Shown here one piece after another: positions 17,703 to 26,453 of a stretch of DNA of 64,000 bases. The stretch covers positions 16,532 to 80,531 of the forward strand of contig NZ_AKJA01000105.1 of the NCBI RefSeq assembly GCF_000282575.1. Direction: 5' to 3'. The notes beneath the pieces were generated by a model. That model did no database searches. It was not told the origin of the DNA and was given only the letters and a program-made list of their open reading frames with translations. This stretch comes from Herbaspirillum sp. YR522. Its GTDB lineage: Bacteria; Pseudomonadota; Gammaproteobacteria; Burkholderiales; Burkholderiaceae_D. Position numbers and translations under genes: made by a program. Numbering within the stretch: the first letter of the stretch is position 1; every line of letters begins with the position of its first letter.

Positions 17703-18620
17703 ATGAATCCACTGCACTACTCGCTGCGCCAGCTGCGCTATTTCGTGGTGACCGCGGAAGAACTGTCCTTCACCGCCGCGGCCAAGCGCCTGCATATCTC
17801 GCAGCCGTCGATCTCGACCGCGCTGGCCGACCTCGAAGCCGCGTTCGGCGTGCAGCTGTTCATCCGCCACCACGCCAGCGGGCTGTCGCTGACCCAGTCC
17901 GGGCGCGACCTGCTGGGCAGTGCGCGCAACCTGCTCAAGAGCGCCGAGGAGCTGCAGCTGGCCGCCACCGAACTGGACGAAGGCATGTCCGGCTCGATCT
18001 CGCTGGGTTGCATGGTGTCGCTGGCGCCGCCGCTCATGCCCGGCATCATCAGCCGCTTCGTCGCCGAGCACGCCGCGATCTCGTTCCAGACTACCGAAGC
18101 CCACCAGGACACCCTACTGGAAGGCCTGCACGACGGCTCGCTGGACATCGCCCTGACATACAACCTCGATATCGACGACGACATCAGCTTCACGCCGCTG
18201 GTCTCATTGCCGCCCTATGCCATTCTTCCCAAGACCCACCGCCTGGCCGGTGCGCGCCGGGTGTCGTTGGCGCAGTTGCTCGGCGAACCCTACGTGATGC
18301 TCGACCTGCCGCACAGCCGTGAGTACTTCTCTTCCCTGTTCGACGCCGTCGGCGAGCGCCCGGTGACCGCATTCCGCTCCTCGCAACCCGAGGTGGTGCG
18401 CGGTATGGTCGCCAGCGGCCTGGGCTTCAGCATCCTCAATTTTCCGCTGAAGTCCACCCGCACCGTCGGTGGCGAGGAATTCGTCGTCAAGCGCTTCAAG
18501 GAGGACGTCAAGGCGACCACCCTGGGCATCGCGCAATCGGCTGCGATGAAACCGCGCCAGGTGGTACACCGTTTCGCCGCCTTCTGCGAAACCTACATCC
18601 GCAAGCTGCGCATCGGCTGA
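17703..18620 (+). CDS. LysR family transcriptional regulator
   Basis: This is a 305-residue LysR regulator of standard length. The winged helix-turn-helix at residues 5-65 is typical (LRQLRYFVVTAEELSFTAAAKRLHISQPSISTAL), and the effector-binding domain fills the rest, ending about residue 300. It is divergent from the operon 17492-12681 and is the likely activator of it, with the co-inducer being a pathway substrate or intermediate. It does not obviously belong to the GntR-linked units further right. Confidence 0.92.
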   Translation: MNPLHYSLRQLRYFVVTAEELSFTAAAKRLHISQPSISTALADLEAAFGVQLFIRHHASGLSLTQSGRDLLGSARNLLKSAEELQLAATELDEGMSGSISLGCMVSLAPPLMPGIISRFVAEHAAISFQTTEAHQDTLLEGLHDGSLDIALTYNLDIDDDISFTPLVSLPPYAILPKTHRLAGARRVSLAQLLGEPYVMLDLPHSREYFSSLFDAVGERPVTAFRSSQPEVVRGMVASGLGFSILNFPLKSTRTVGGEEFVVKRFKEDVKATTLGIAQSAAMKPRQVVHRFAAFCETYIRKLRIG

Positions 18621-18652
18621 GCGGCTCGAGCGGCTGCGGCCTCACATGCCCG

Positions 18653-19570
18653 TCAATAGCCCAGCTCGGAACGCACCTCGTTGTTCAACGGCAGCCCGCC
18701 GTTGAGCCGCCGCACGTTGTCGATGATCTGCGCCGCGACGACGTCGGCATCCGAGATCGCCGCGACGTGCGGCGTCACGATGATCTTGTCGTGCGACCAC
18801 AGCGGGTCATCCACCGGCAGCGGCTCCACCGGGAACACATCCAGCAAGGCCCCGCCCAACACCCCCTGGTCCAGCGCGTCGACCAGATCGCCGGCACGCA
18901 GCTGCTCGCCGCGCCCGACATGGATCAGGTAGGCGCCCGGCGCCAGCTTGCGGTACAGATCGCGCGACAGGATATGCCGCGTCGTCGACGTCAGCGGCAG
19001 CAGGCACACCAGCACACTGGTGCCATCCAGGAAGGCAGCCAGCTCATCCTCGCCGTAGCCCGTCACGCCATCGATCTCGCTGCGGCGACGCGACCACCCG
19101 CGCACCGTGAAGCCCATCGGCGCGAGCAAGCCGGCAACGGTCTTGCCCATCAGGCCCATGCCCATGATGCCGACCACGGTCTTGGCGGCGTTCCCTGTCG
19201 GCACGCGTGCCCAGACCTTTGCTTTCTGCTGGGCGCGCATGACGTCGAATTCGCGATACGCATTGAGCACACCCCAGACCACGTACTGCGCCATGCTCTG
19301 CGCCTGCTCGACGTCGACGATGCGGCAGATTCGCGCCCAGTGCCGCTGCGCCGAGGCAATGATGTGATCGGCCCCGGCGCCGACACTGTGGATCAGCCGC
19401 AGGCCCGGCATGGCGTCGTAGCTGCCGACCGCCGGCGCCCAGCTCACGGCCACTTCGGCCGACGCCGCGGCGGGATCGCCAAGGGCACAGATGTCGAACT
19501 CGGGAGCGATCCTCTTGATGGCCTGTGCATATTTCACTGCGGCTCTGTCGGTATATACGATGGTTGTCAT
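18653..19570 (-). CDS. D-2-hydroxyacid dehydrogenase (GhrA/hydroxypyruvate reductase-like)
   Basis: The 305-residue protein belongs to the NAD(P)-dependent D-2-hydroxyacid dehydrogenases. The dinucleotide motif GIMGMGLMGKTVAGLL is at about residues 137-152. The catalytic Arg lies in VGRGEQLR, the Glu in LLDVFPVEPLP, and the His in TPHVAAISD. A glyoxylate/hydroxypyruvate type activity is likely. It is the last gene of the long operon running from 27554 to 18653, 37 bases after the dioxygenase gene, and may reduce a short keto acid released by the aldolase. The start ATG 19570 precedes the conserved N-terminus MTTIVYTD. Confidence 0.85.
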   Translation of the reverse strand: MTTIVYTDRAAVKYAQAIKRIAPEFDICALGDPAAASAEVAVSWAPAVGSYDAMPGLRLIHSVGAGADHIIASAQRHWARICRIVDVEQAQSMAQYVVWGVLNAYREFDVMRAQQKAKVWARVPTGNAAKTVVGIMGMGLMGKTVAGLLAPMGFTVRGWSRRRSEIDGVTGYGEDELAAFLDGTSVLVCLLPLTSTTRHILSRDLYRKLAPGAYLIHVGRGEQLRAGDLVDALDQGVLGGALLDVFPVEPLPVDDPLWSHDKIIVTPHVAAISDADVVAAQIIDNVRRLNGGLPLNNEVRSELGY

Positions 19571-19607
19571 ATGTCGTTCGGTCTTCCAGAAAAGATCTGT
19601 TGCGTCC

Positions 19608-20717
19608 TCAGGACATCGCCGCCTCGGTGAACGCGGCCTTGCCCGGCATCGCGCCGCCGCGCAAGGTGCCGCCACGGCTGTCGCCCCATTGCGTCGCATG
19701 TCCCGGCGGCAGGGCGCGGCTGAACGCGGTGGCCAGCCAGATCCGGGTCAGCACGCGGCGCGCGCCGCTGGAGACGTCATCCACGAAGGCGGTGCGTCCG
19801 TGGTAGGTCACATGCTGGTTCATGAACTGCATCTCGCCGGCGGCGAACGGCAGCTGCAGGTGCAGTTCTTCCGCGACTTCGTTGAGCAGGTCCAAGGCCT
19901 CGTTCTGCGCGGCGGTGAGACGCGGCACGGTCGGCACTTCCTGGGCCTGCTCGATGTAGGTGCGCGAATACTGGCTGGTGAACTTGCCATCCGGTCCGCG
20001 CGCAAACACCGGCATCGCAAACACATTATCCGAACGCTCGCCTTCCTCGTCGGTGGGACGCATGCGCCAGTACGGCTGATACAGCTCGCGCAGCAGGTCC
20101 GGACGGCGACGGCCGATCTCGTTGTGGATCGCCACGCTGGAGGCGATCTTGGAATGGCCGCCGTCGATGCCGTTGCTGCTGCACATCAGGCACAGCAAAT
20201 CGACCTTGTCGGTGTGAAAACGCAATGCGCCGCGCGAGCGGGCGATGGTGCGGGCGGTCTTCACCGGGCCGGGGCCACCATAGGTCAAGTCCTTGCCACC
20301 GGTGGTGTCCTGCACGTAGCCGACGATTTCGCCGGCCGCGGTCTGGTAGACCGGCGTGCCGAGATTGGCGCACAGGCCCCAGAAGATGCGCTTCTGGTCG
20401 TCCTCGTCGATCTCGTCGACCGGCAGGCCGCCGAGGCGCACCATCCCGCGCCCGTCTTCCAGCTGCGCCGCCATCCAGGCCAGTACTTGCTTCAACTCGT
20501 GGATATTGAATCGCTCCGCGTGAAAACCTTCGATCGCCCCGCCCGCGCTGCGCTGTTGGCGCGCCGCGCGCACCAGGGCATCGATCTCGGTGCGGGTCAG
20601 CTGGCGGCGCCAGGCGCCGTCGGCCAGCATCTCCTTGCCGTTCCAGCAGCAAGGGCCGGCAATGGGCTGCAGCATCGATTGGTCGAACTTCCATTCCATC
20701 CTGCTTGCCTCGTTCAT
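19608..20717 (-). CDS. TauD/TfdA-family Fe(II)/2-oxoglutarate dioxygenase
   Basis: The 369-residue sequence shows the facial triad expected of the TauD/TfdA group: H-x-D in ALRFHTDKVDLLCLM (about residues 163-177) and the distal His in NQHVTYHGRTAFVDD, followed by the 2-oxoglutarate-binding Arg in RRVLTRIWLA. These enzymes hydroxylate small organic substrates while decarboxylating 2-oxoglutarate. AGGAGG lies ahead of ATG 20717. It is in the transport/oxidation operon downstream of a flavin reductase. The substrate is not readable from sequence. Confidence 0.87.
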   Translation of the reverse strand: MNEASRMEWKFDQSMLQPIAGPCCWNGKEMLADGAWRRQLTRTEIDALVRAARQQRSAGGAIEGFHAERFNIHELKQVLAWMAAQLEDGRGMVRLGGLPVDEIDEDDQKRIFWGLCANLGTPVYQTAAGEIVGYVQDTTGGKDLTYGGPGPVKTARTIARSRGALRFHTDKVDLLCLMCSSNGIDGGHSKIASSVAIHNEIGRRRPDLLRELYQPYWRMRPTDEEGERSDNVFAMPVFARGPDGKFTSQYSRTYIEQAQEVPTVPRLTAAQNEALDLLNEVAEELHLQLPFAAGEMQFMNQHVTYHGRTAFVDDVSSGARRVLTRIWLATAFSRALPPGHATQWGDSRGGTLRGGAMPGKAAFTEAAMS

Positions 20718-20791
20718 GTTGTCCTCCTCTTGTCCGGTTCCTGTTCTCAACGCCGCCACGGGGCTGGATTCCCGCCCCCTGCCGCGTGCTG

Positions 20792-21316
20792 TTACAGCGG
20801 GTGGTACTGGCGGTTGTAGTAGATCAGGCAGCTGTCCATGTCGTTGTCTTCGATCCGCGCGACTTCGCAGACCAGGATGTCGTGGGTGCCCACCGTCACC
20901 CGGTCGGTGATCCGGCAATCGAGCCACAGCGCCGCGCCCTGCAGGGCCGGTGCGCAACCGTCGCGCTCTATCCACTGGCCGTGCGTGAACCGCTCGGCCA
21001 TGGTCGACTTGCCGGAGAACACCGACGACATGAGCTGCTGGTTGGCGCTCAGGGTATTGATGCACACCACGCCGTTGCCGACGGTGGCGGCATGGGCCGA
21101 CGACGCGCGGTTCAGGCAGACCAGCACCGTCGGCGGCGTATCGGTCACGCTGCAGACGGCGGAGGCCGAGAAGCCGGCGCGGCCATGCGGACCGTCGGTG
21201 GTCACTACGTGAACCGCCGCGCCCAGTTGCGCCATGGCATCCCGGAAGTCCTGTTGTGTCGCGTTCGTCCTCGCCGACAGGGCCTGGTGAGTGGTGACGT
21301 GGGTCTTAGTCAGCAT
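20792..21316 (-). CDS. flavin reductase family protein (HpaC/RutF type), copy 1
   Basis: This 174-residue FMN-binding split-barrel protein supplies reduced flavin to two-component monooxygenases. Family features include VVTTDGPHGRAGFSASAVCSV (about residues 37-57), PPTVLVCLNRASS and FINTLSANQQ-like CINTLSANQQLMS. It overlaps the class II aldolase gene by 11 bases. The LLM-type monooxygenase encoded three genes upstream is the natural partner. A second reductase (33642-34196) pairs with the HpaB oxygenase in the other operon. Confidence 0.9.
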   Translation of the reverse strand: MLTKTHVTTHQALSARTNATQQDFRDAMAQLGAAVHVVTTDGPHGRAGFSASAVCSVTDTPPTVLVCLNRASSAHAATVGNGVVCINTLSANQQLMSSVFSGKSTMAERFTHGQWIERDGCAPALQGAALWLDCRITDRVTVGTHDILVCEVARIEDNDMDSCLIYYNRQYHPL

Positions 21317-22034
21317 AGGAAGGATCCTCCTTGTCCAGAATCCGCTTCATCTCTTCAAAGTGGGCGATGGAGAAGTCGCGGATGCCTTCCCAGTCCCGTG
21401 CGGTCTTTTCCGCGACCTCGTCCGACAGCACATTGAGCCGCTGGTGCGTAGCGTAGGCCACGCACAGGATCTGGCAGGCGCGCTCCAGGGTGTACATGTC
21501 GTCGAACGCCTCGCCGATGCTGCCCGACGTCACCAGTACACCGTGGTTTCCCATCATCAGCCGCGACTTGCCCTGCAGCAGTGCGACCAGGCGCGCGCCT
21601 TCGGCTTCGGTGTCGGCCATGCCGCTGAAATCGCTGTCGACCGCTACGCGGTTGAAGTAGCGTGCGGTGTTCTGCTCGATCGGCTTGATGGTCGGATCGG
21701 CCAGGGTCGAAATCGCCGTGGCGTACACCGGATGCAGGTGCATCGCCACCCGGATATGCGGCGCGCGGCGATGCAGCTGTCCGTGGATGGCCCAGGCAGT
21801 CGGATCGACCTCTCCGCCCGCCAAGCTGCCCGGGTCGTCGGCATCCAGCAGCAGCAGATCGCTGGCGCGAATGCGCGAGAAGTGCTGCCACTTGCGATTC
21901 ATCAGGAAGCGCCGGCCATCCTCCGATACCGCCGCGCTGAAATGATTGGCCACGGCTTCGTGCATGCCCAGCCGCGCAAACAGGCGCAAGCTTGCAGCCA
22001 GGTCGATACGTAGTTGGTCTTCATCCATTGTCAT
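21306..22034 (-). CDS. class II aldolase/adducin family protein, copy 1
   Basis: Class II aldolases of this fold use a divalent metal to cleave or decarboxylate sugar-like substrates. The 242-residue protein has the metal ligands in VAMHLHPVYATAI (His-x-His) and MGNHGVLVTSG, plus the N-terminal ANHFSAAV. A GGTGAG ribosome site precedes ATG 22034. It lies between the permease and flavin-reductase genes. A related gene, 31455-32282, occupies the end of the HpaB operon, so each oxidation module carries one aldolase. Confidence 0.87.
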   Translation of the reverse strand: MTMDEDQLRIDLAASLRLFARLGMHEAVANHFSAAVSEDGRRFLMNRKWQHFSRIRASDLLLLDADDPGSLAGGEVDPTAWAIHGQLHRRAPHIRVAMHLHPVYATAISTLADPTIKPIEQNTARYFNRVAVDSDFSGMADTEAEGARLVALLQGKSRLMMGNHGVLVTSGSIGEAFDDMYTLERACQILCVAYATHQRLNVLSDEVAEKTARDWEGIRDFSIAHFEEMKRILDKEDPSYAD

Positions 22035-22092
22035 CTCACCTTATGTCTTGTGGGGCGCCGGCGTTGCGGCGCGCGAACATTCATGCACTCGA

Positions 22093-23892
22093 TCAGGCGG
22101 CCCTGGCGCGCGGCCGAACCAGCTGTAGCGCGGCGAACAGCACGATCACCACCGCCGTCACCACGGTCGATGCCGCCGCCAGCGTCGGGCTGACCTGCAG
22201 CAGGATGTCGTCCCACAGCTGCTTGGGCAGGGTGGATTTGATACCGCCCCCCATGAACAGCGCGATCGTCAGTTCTTCGAACGAGGTCAGGAAGCCGATC
22301 ACGAACGCCGCCGCCAGGCCGTTGCGGATCGACGGCAGCGTGATGCGCATCAGCACCTGGAAGCGGTTGGCGCCGAGCGTGGCCGCCGCGTTGTCCAGCG
22401 CCCAGTCGTGGCCGCGGAAAGTGGTCAGCAGGATCACGAATACCATTGGCATAGAGATCACGATATGACCCAACGCGATGCCGGTGTTGGTCGCCACCAG
22501 CGACACCTGCGCTGCCAGGTAGAACAGCGCCATGGCGATCACGATGGACGGCACGATCATCGGCAGCAGGAACAGCAGGAATACGCCACCGGCGGCGCGG
22601 CTGCGTGAGCGCGCCATGCCGAGCGCGGCCAGCGTACCGAGGAAGCAGGTCGCGCAGGCCACCACGAAACCGATGCCGAAGGAGCGCACCGTGGCGTTGA
22701 TCCACAGCGGCGACTCCAGGTAGGCCTCATACCACTTCAAGCTGAAGCCTTGCGGCGGAAAGGACAGGAACTGGCCGCTGGTGAAGGACATCGGCACGAT
22801 CGCCAGGATAGGCACCAGTAGCACGGCGATCACCAGGCAGGCGTAGATGGGCAGCAGTCCGGGTTTCAGGATGCGTGCCAGCGAGCGGTCGTAGGCGCTC
22901 ACCGGCGCGGCGGCCAGCGTCGCCACCGCGTTGACGATGCCCAGGCCGATCTTGCGTAGCAGGCGATGGCGATAGCCGGACTGCCTGTCCTCGCTGCCGG
23001 CCAGCGAGGACAGGCCGAAGATCAGGTCATAGATCACGCAGCTCAGCAGCGCGGTCACCACGAGCACCACCGCCAAGGCGCTGCCCAGCTGCCAGTTTTG
23101 CAATTCGTTGATTTGCATGATGATCAGTTGGCCCAGCATCATTTCGCGCGGGCTGCCCAGCAGCGACGGCGTGATGAAGAAACCCAGCGCACTGATGAAT
23201 ACCAGCAGGCCGCCGGCGGCCACGCCGCGCATCGACTGCGTGAAGAAAATGCGCCAGAACACGTGGGCCCGGTCGGCGCCCAACGTGGACGCGGCCATGG
23301 TCAGGCGGCGATCGATCTGGTTCATCACCGGCAGCATGGTCACTACCGCCAGCGGCAGCAGGGTGTGCGACATGGCGAACACCACTACACCACGGTTGAA
23401 CAGCAGGTTGGCGACATCGATGCCGATGGCGCGCAAGGCTTGCTCCACTATACCGTCACGCCCGAGCAGGATGAGCCACGAGAAGTTCTTCACCAGCGCG
23501 CTGCTCCAGAACGACAGCAGTACGAATAGCGACAGGATCTGCTGCGCCTTCTTCGACAGGCTGGACAGCCAGTAGGCGACCGGGTAGCCGAGCACCAGGC
23601 AGATCGCGGTGGTCTGGATGGCGATGGCGAAGGTATTGAGCAGCACGCGCTGGTAGACGCTGGGGCCGAAGAATCGGGCAAACGCTGCAAAGGTGAATTC
23701 GCCCTGGCTGTTCATGATGCTCAACAACAAGATCTTGAGCGAGGGGAACAGCAGGAACACCAGCAGGAACAAGCCTCCCGGCAAGGCCAGCCACAACGGA
23801 CCGGGACGCCAGGAACCGGTCGCGCGGACCGGCGGCCGGGCGGCTTCGGCGGACAGGCTCACGCCTTGCCCCAATGGTTGGACGATGGACAC
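22093..23892 (-). CDS. ABC transporter permease, PotB-PotC type two-domain fusion
   Basis: The 599-residue protein carries two complete binding-protein-dependent permease halves in one chain. The first (about residues 30-285) has the EAA-like loop AASTLGADRAHVFWRIFFTQ; the second (about 345-590) has NAAATLGANRFQVLMRITLPS. Each half has about six membrane spans. Spermidine/putrescine-type importers usually encode these as separate PotB and PotC proteins, as the second transporter in this window does (34193-35877). The start is a GTG at 23892, close to the end of the LLM gene. Partners are the ATPase at 26454 and the binding protein at 25316. Confidence 0.9.
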   Translation of the reverse strand: MSIVQPLGQGVSLSAEAARPPVRATGSWRPGPLWLALPGGLFLLVFLLFPSLKILLLSIMNSQGEFTFAAFARFFGPSVYQRVLLNTFAIAIQTTAICLVLGYPVAYWLSSLSKKAQQILSLFVLLSFWSSALVKNFSWLILLGRDGIVEQALRAIGIDVANLLFNRGVVVFAMSHTLLPLAVVTMLPVMNQIDRRLTMAASTLGADRAHVFWRIFFTQSMRGVAAGGLLVFISALGFFITPSLLGSPREMMLGQLIIMQINELQNWQLGSALAVVLVVTALLSCVIYDLIFGLSSLAGSEDRQSGYRHRLLRKIGLGIVNAVATLAAAPVSAYDRSLARILKPGLLPIYACLVIAVLLVPILAIVPMSFTSGQFLSFPPQGFSLKWYEAYLESPLWINATVRSFGIGFVVACATCFLGTLAALGMARSRSRAAGGVFLLFLLPMIVPSIVIAMALFYLAAQVSLVATNTGIALGHIVISMPMVFVILLTTFRGHDWALDNAAATLGANRFQVLMRITLPSIRNGLAAAFVIGFLTSFEELTIALFMGGGIKSTLPKQLWDDILLQVSPTLAAASTVVTAVVIVLFAALQLVRPRARAA

Positions 23893-23901
23893 GGCGCCCC
23901 C

Positions 23902-25245
23902 TTATTCGGTAGCGGCAACGGCGTGCCGGTTGAGCGGTCGCTCCAGGCCCAGGTGTTCGCGCAGGGTGGTGCCGGTATAGCGGTCGCGATAGACGCCACG
24001 ACGCTGCAGCTCCGGCACTACCTTGTCGACGAAGTCATCGATGTCGTCGGGCAGCAGGTGGCAGCTGAGCATGAAGCCGTCCGCCGCACCGCTTTCGATC
24101 CACTCCATCATGTGGTCGGTGATCTGGGCCGGCGTGCCGCACACCGTCACCTTGCCGCGTTCGTAGCTGGAATACAGCTGGCGCAAGGTCAGCTTCTGCT
24201 CGCGGATCATGCCGGCGATCTGGTTGAAGTAGGCCTGGTGGAAGTTCGCCCTGGCCGGGATCATCTCCACCGGCACCGGCTCATCCAGCGGCAACCCGGT
24301 CAGGTCGGCTTCGAGGTCTGCTCCCAACCGCATGCGGCCGACGTCGGGGTGCATCATGCGTTGCAGTTCCTGGTACTTGTCCTGGGCTTCGGCCTGGCTT
24401 TCGCCGACCACCACGGACAGCCCGGCGAGGATCTTGAGCGCATCCTCGCTGCGGCCGAACTGCGACAGGCGGCCCTTCAGGTCCTTGTAGAACTTCTGGC
24501 CCTGCGCCAGGGTGGGATCGGAAGCGAAGACCACTTCGGCGGTCTCCGCCGCGAACTGCTTGCCGACCTCGGACGAACCAGCCTGGATGATCACCGGCCG
24601 GCCCTGCGGCGTGCGACGGATATTGAGCCCGCCGTAGACCTTGAAATACTTGCCGTCATGGTCGGTGATGTGGAATTTCTCCGGATCGAAGTTGATGCAC
24701 CGCGCCTTGTCGAGCACGAAGGCATCGTCTTCCCAGGTATCCCACAGGCTCTCCACCACCTTGTAGAACTCGCGCGCACGCACGTAGCGGTCGTCGTGCG
24801 GTGGCAGCTTGTCGAGGCCGTAGTTGCGCGCGGCATAGTCGTTGGCCGAGGTAACCACGTTCCAGCCGGCGCGACCGGCGCAGAGATGGTCCAGCGAGGC
24901 GAACAGGCGCGCGATGTTGTAGGGCTCGTAGAAGCTGGTGGAAGCCGTAGCCCCCAGGCCGATGTGCTGCGTCGAGCCGGCCAGGGCGGACAACAGGGTC
25001 AACGGTTCGAAACGGTTCATGTACTCCGGATTGCGGCAATGGATGTTCAGCTGTTCGGTGCGCGCCGCCGGCGTATCGGCGAGGAAGAACAAGTCGAACA
25101 GGCCGCGCTCGGCGGTCGACGCCATCTGGCGCCAATAGCCGATATTGGTGGCCGCGTCACGCGGCGCGTCCGACTTCAGCCACGACGCCGGATGCGCGCC
25201 GGTGGGATGGGCCAACAACCCGAGGTGGATCTGTTTCTTGCTCAT
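23902..25245 (-). CDS. LLM-class flavin-dependent monooxygenase (NtaA/SnaA/DszA type)
   Basis: This 447-residue luciferase-like monooxygenase belongs to the NtaA/SnaA/DszA group, which uses FMNH2 from a separate reductase. Family segments include GLFDLFFLADTPA (about residues 49-61), IGLGATASTSFYEPYNIARLFASLDHLCAGRAGWNVVTS spread over about 95-135, and RTPQGRPVIIQAGSSEVGKQFAA. Two ATGs are possible; 25245 is preferred because GGAG sits seven bases before it, whereas 25251 is too close. It is flanked by ABC transporter genes. Known relatives attack aminopolycarboxylates, sulfones and N-heterocycles. Confidence 0.9.
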   Translation of the reverse strand: MSKKQIHLGLLAHPTGAHPASWLKSDAPRDAATNIGYWRQMASTAERGLFDLFFLADTPAARTEQLNIHCRNPEYMNRFEPLTLLSALAGSTQHIGLGATASTSFYEPYNIARLFASLDHLCAGRAGWNVVTSANDYAARNYGLDKLPPHDDRYVRAREFYKVVESLWDTWEDDAFVLDKARCINFDPEKFHITDHDGKYFKVYGGLNIRRTPQGRPVIIQAGSSEVGKQFAAETAEVVFASDPTLAQGQKFYKDLKGRLSQFGRSEDALKILAGLSVVVGESQAEAQDKYQELQRMMHPDVGRMRLGADLEADLTGLPLDEPVPVEMIPARANFHQAYFNQIAGMIREQKLTLRQLYSSYERGKVTVCGTPAQITDHMMEWIESGAADGFMLSCHLLPDDIDDFVDKVVPELQRRGVYRDRYTGTTLREHLGLERPLNRHAVAATE

Positions 25246-25315
25246 GAACATGCTCCGATAACCGTCTTACCCTGTCCGCCCGGCCTTGCCGGGCCTTCTT
25301 GTCGTGTCGGCCCGA

Positions 25316-26386
25316 TCAGGCCTGCAGCAGCCATTCCTGGAAGCGCTCGTTGGCCTTGTCATAGTTCTTTCCCCACCAGGCGTTGTCGCGCCGGCGCAGG
25401 CCTTCGAAGTTCTTGGGATAGGTCGTCAGCAGCTCGGCGCGCGACTTCTCGATCAGCTTGAGCGACTCGGTATTGGTGGGACCGTTGCCGGTCAGCGAGC
25501 CGTACTCGGCCAGGCGGTCGGCGCGCATGCAGAAGCGCACGAACTGCTGGGCCTGCTTGAGCTTCTTGGTGCCGGCCACGATCGACCAGCCGTCGGCGTT
25601 GTAGGTGCCCTGCCAGACGATCCTGGCCGGTGCGCCGGCGGCGATGGCGGCCATGGCGCGCGAGTTCCAGGTGTCGCAGAGATCGACTTCGCCGCTCTGG
25701 ATCAGCTGGGTATTCTGCGCGCCGTTGGACCACCACACGGCGACCGACTTGCGGATCTTGTCCAGCGAGCGCAGCGCGCGGTCGATGTCCAGCGGATACA
25801 TGTCCTGGGCCGACACGCCGTCGGCCAGCAGCGCCATTTCCAGGGTACCGATGGGCGCACGGTACATGCCGCGGCGCCCCGGGAAGCGGCCGGTGTCCCA
25901 GAAATCGCGCCAGCTGGCGGGGCCGCCCTTGGGGAAGCGGTCGGTGCGGTAGGCCATTACCACGCCATAGACGGAAAAGCCGAACCAGTTCGGCGTCAGC
26001 ATGCCGGGCAGGATGTTCCTGTCGTCGCCCGGCGCCACGTCCAGCGGCGCCAGGTAGTTCTTGCCGCTGGTCAGGCGCAGCACGTTGTCGGGCGTCACCA
26101 TCGCCACGTCCCAGATACCCGAGCCGGAATCGACCACCAGCTTGAACTGCGTGGTCGGGTCCGATTCATGGGCCACGTTGATGACGCGGATGCCGGTTTC
26201 CTTCTCGAACGGATCGTAGAAGGCCTTGCGCATGGCAGGGCCCAGCGAGCCGCCGTTGTCGGCGACGGTCAACGCCTCGGCGGCGCAAGCGCGCGGGATC
26301 CACAGCATCGGCGCGGCGGCCGCCGCGCCCGTGGCGGCGACGGTCTTGATAAATTCGCGACGGCTATCCAAATTCTTATTCATCAT
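25316..26386 (-). CDS. ABC transporter substrate-binding protein, PotD-like, Tat-exported
   Basis: The 356-residue precursor has a twin-arginine signal peptide (SRREFIKTVAATGAAAAAP, about residues 8-26) ending near PRACA. The mature part resembles spermidine/putrescine binding proteins: ETGIRVINVAHESDPTTQFK near the N-terminus, GVVMAYRTDRFP in the middle and LAEYGSLTGNGPTNTES near the C-terminus. It is the second gene of its operon, between the ATPase and the LLM monooxygenase. The ligand is unknown and may be an organic cation or an amide. The Tat signal contrasts with the Sec signal of the other binding protein (29451-30473). Confidence 0.9.
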   Translation of the reverse strand: MMNKNLDSRREFIKTVAATGAAAAAPMLWIPRACAAEALTVADNGGSLGPAMRKAFYDPFEKETGIRVINVAHESDPTTQFKLVVDSGSGIWDVAMVTPDNVLRLTSGKNYLAPLDVAPGDDRNILPGMLTPNWFGFSVYGVVMAYRTDRFPKGGPASWRDFWDTGRFPGRRGMYRAPIGTLEMALLADGVSAQDMYPLDIDRALRSLDKIRKSVAVWWSNGAQNTQLIQSGEVDLCDTWNSRAMAAIAAGAPARIVWQGTYNADGWSIVAGTKKLKQAQQFVRFCMRADRLAEYGSLTGNGPTNTESLKLIEKSRAELLTTYPKNFEGLRRRDNAWWGKNYDKANERFQEWLLQA

Positions 26387-26453
26387 TTCAGGTCCCAGTG
26401 GTTTGAACGAGCAGGATGGATTAATGAACTACCTCGATGTACGGCAACGGCAT

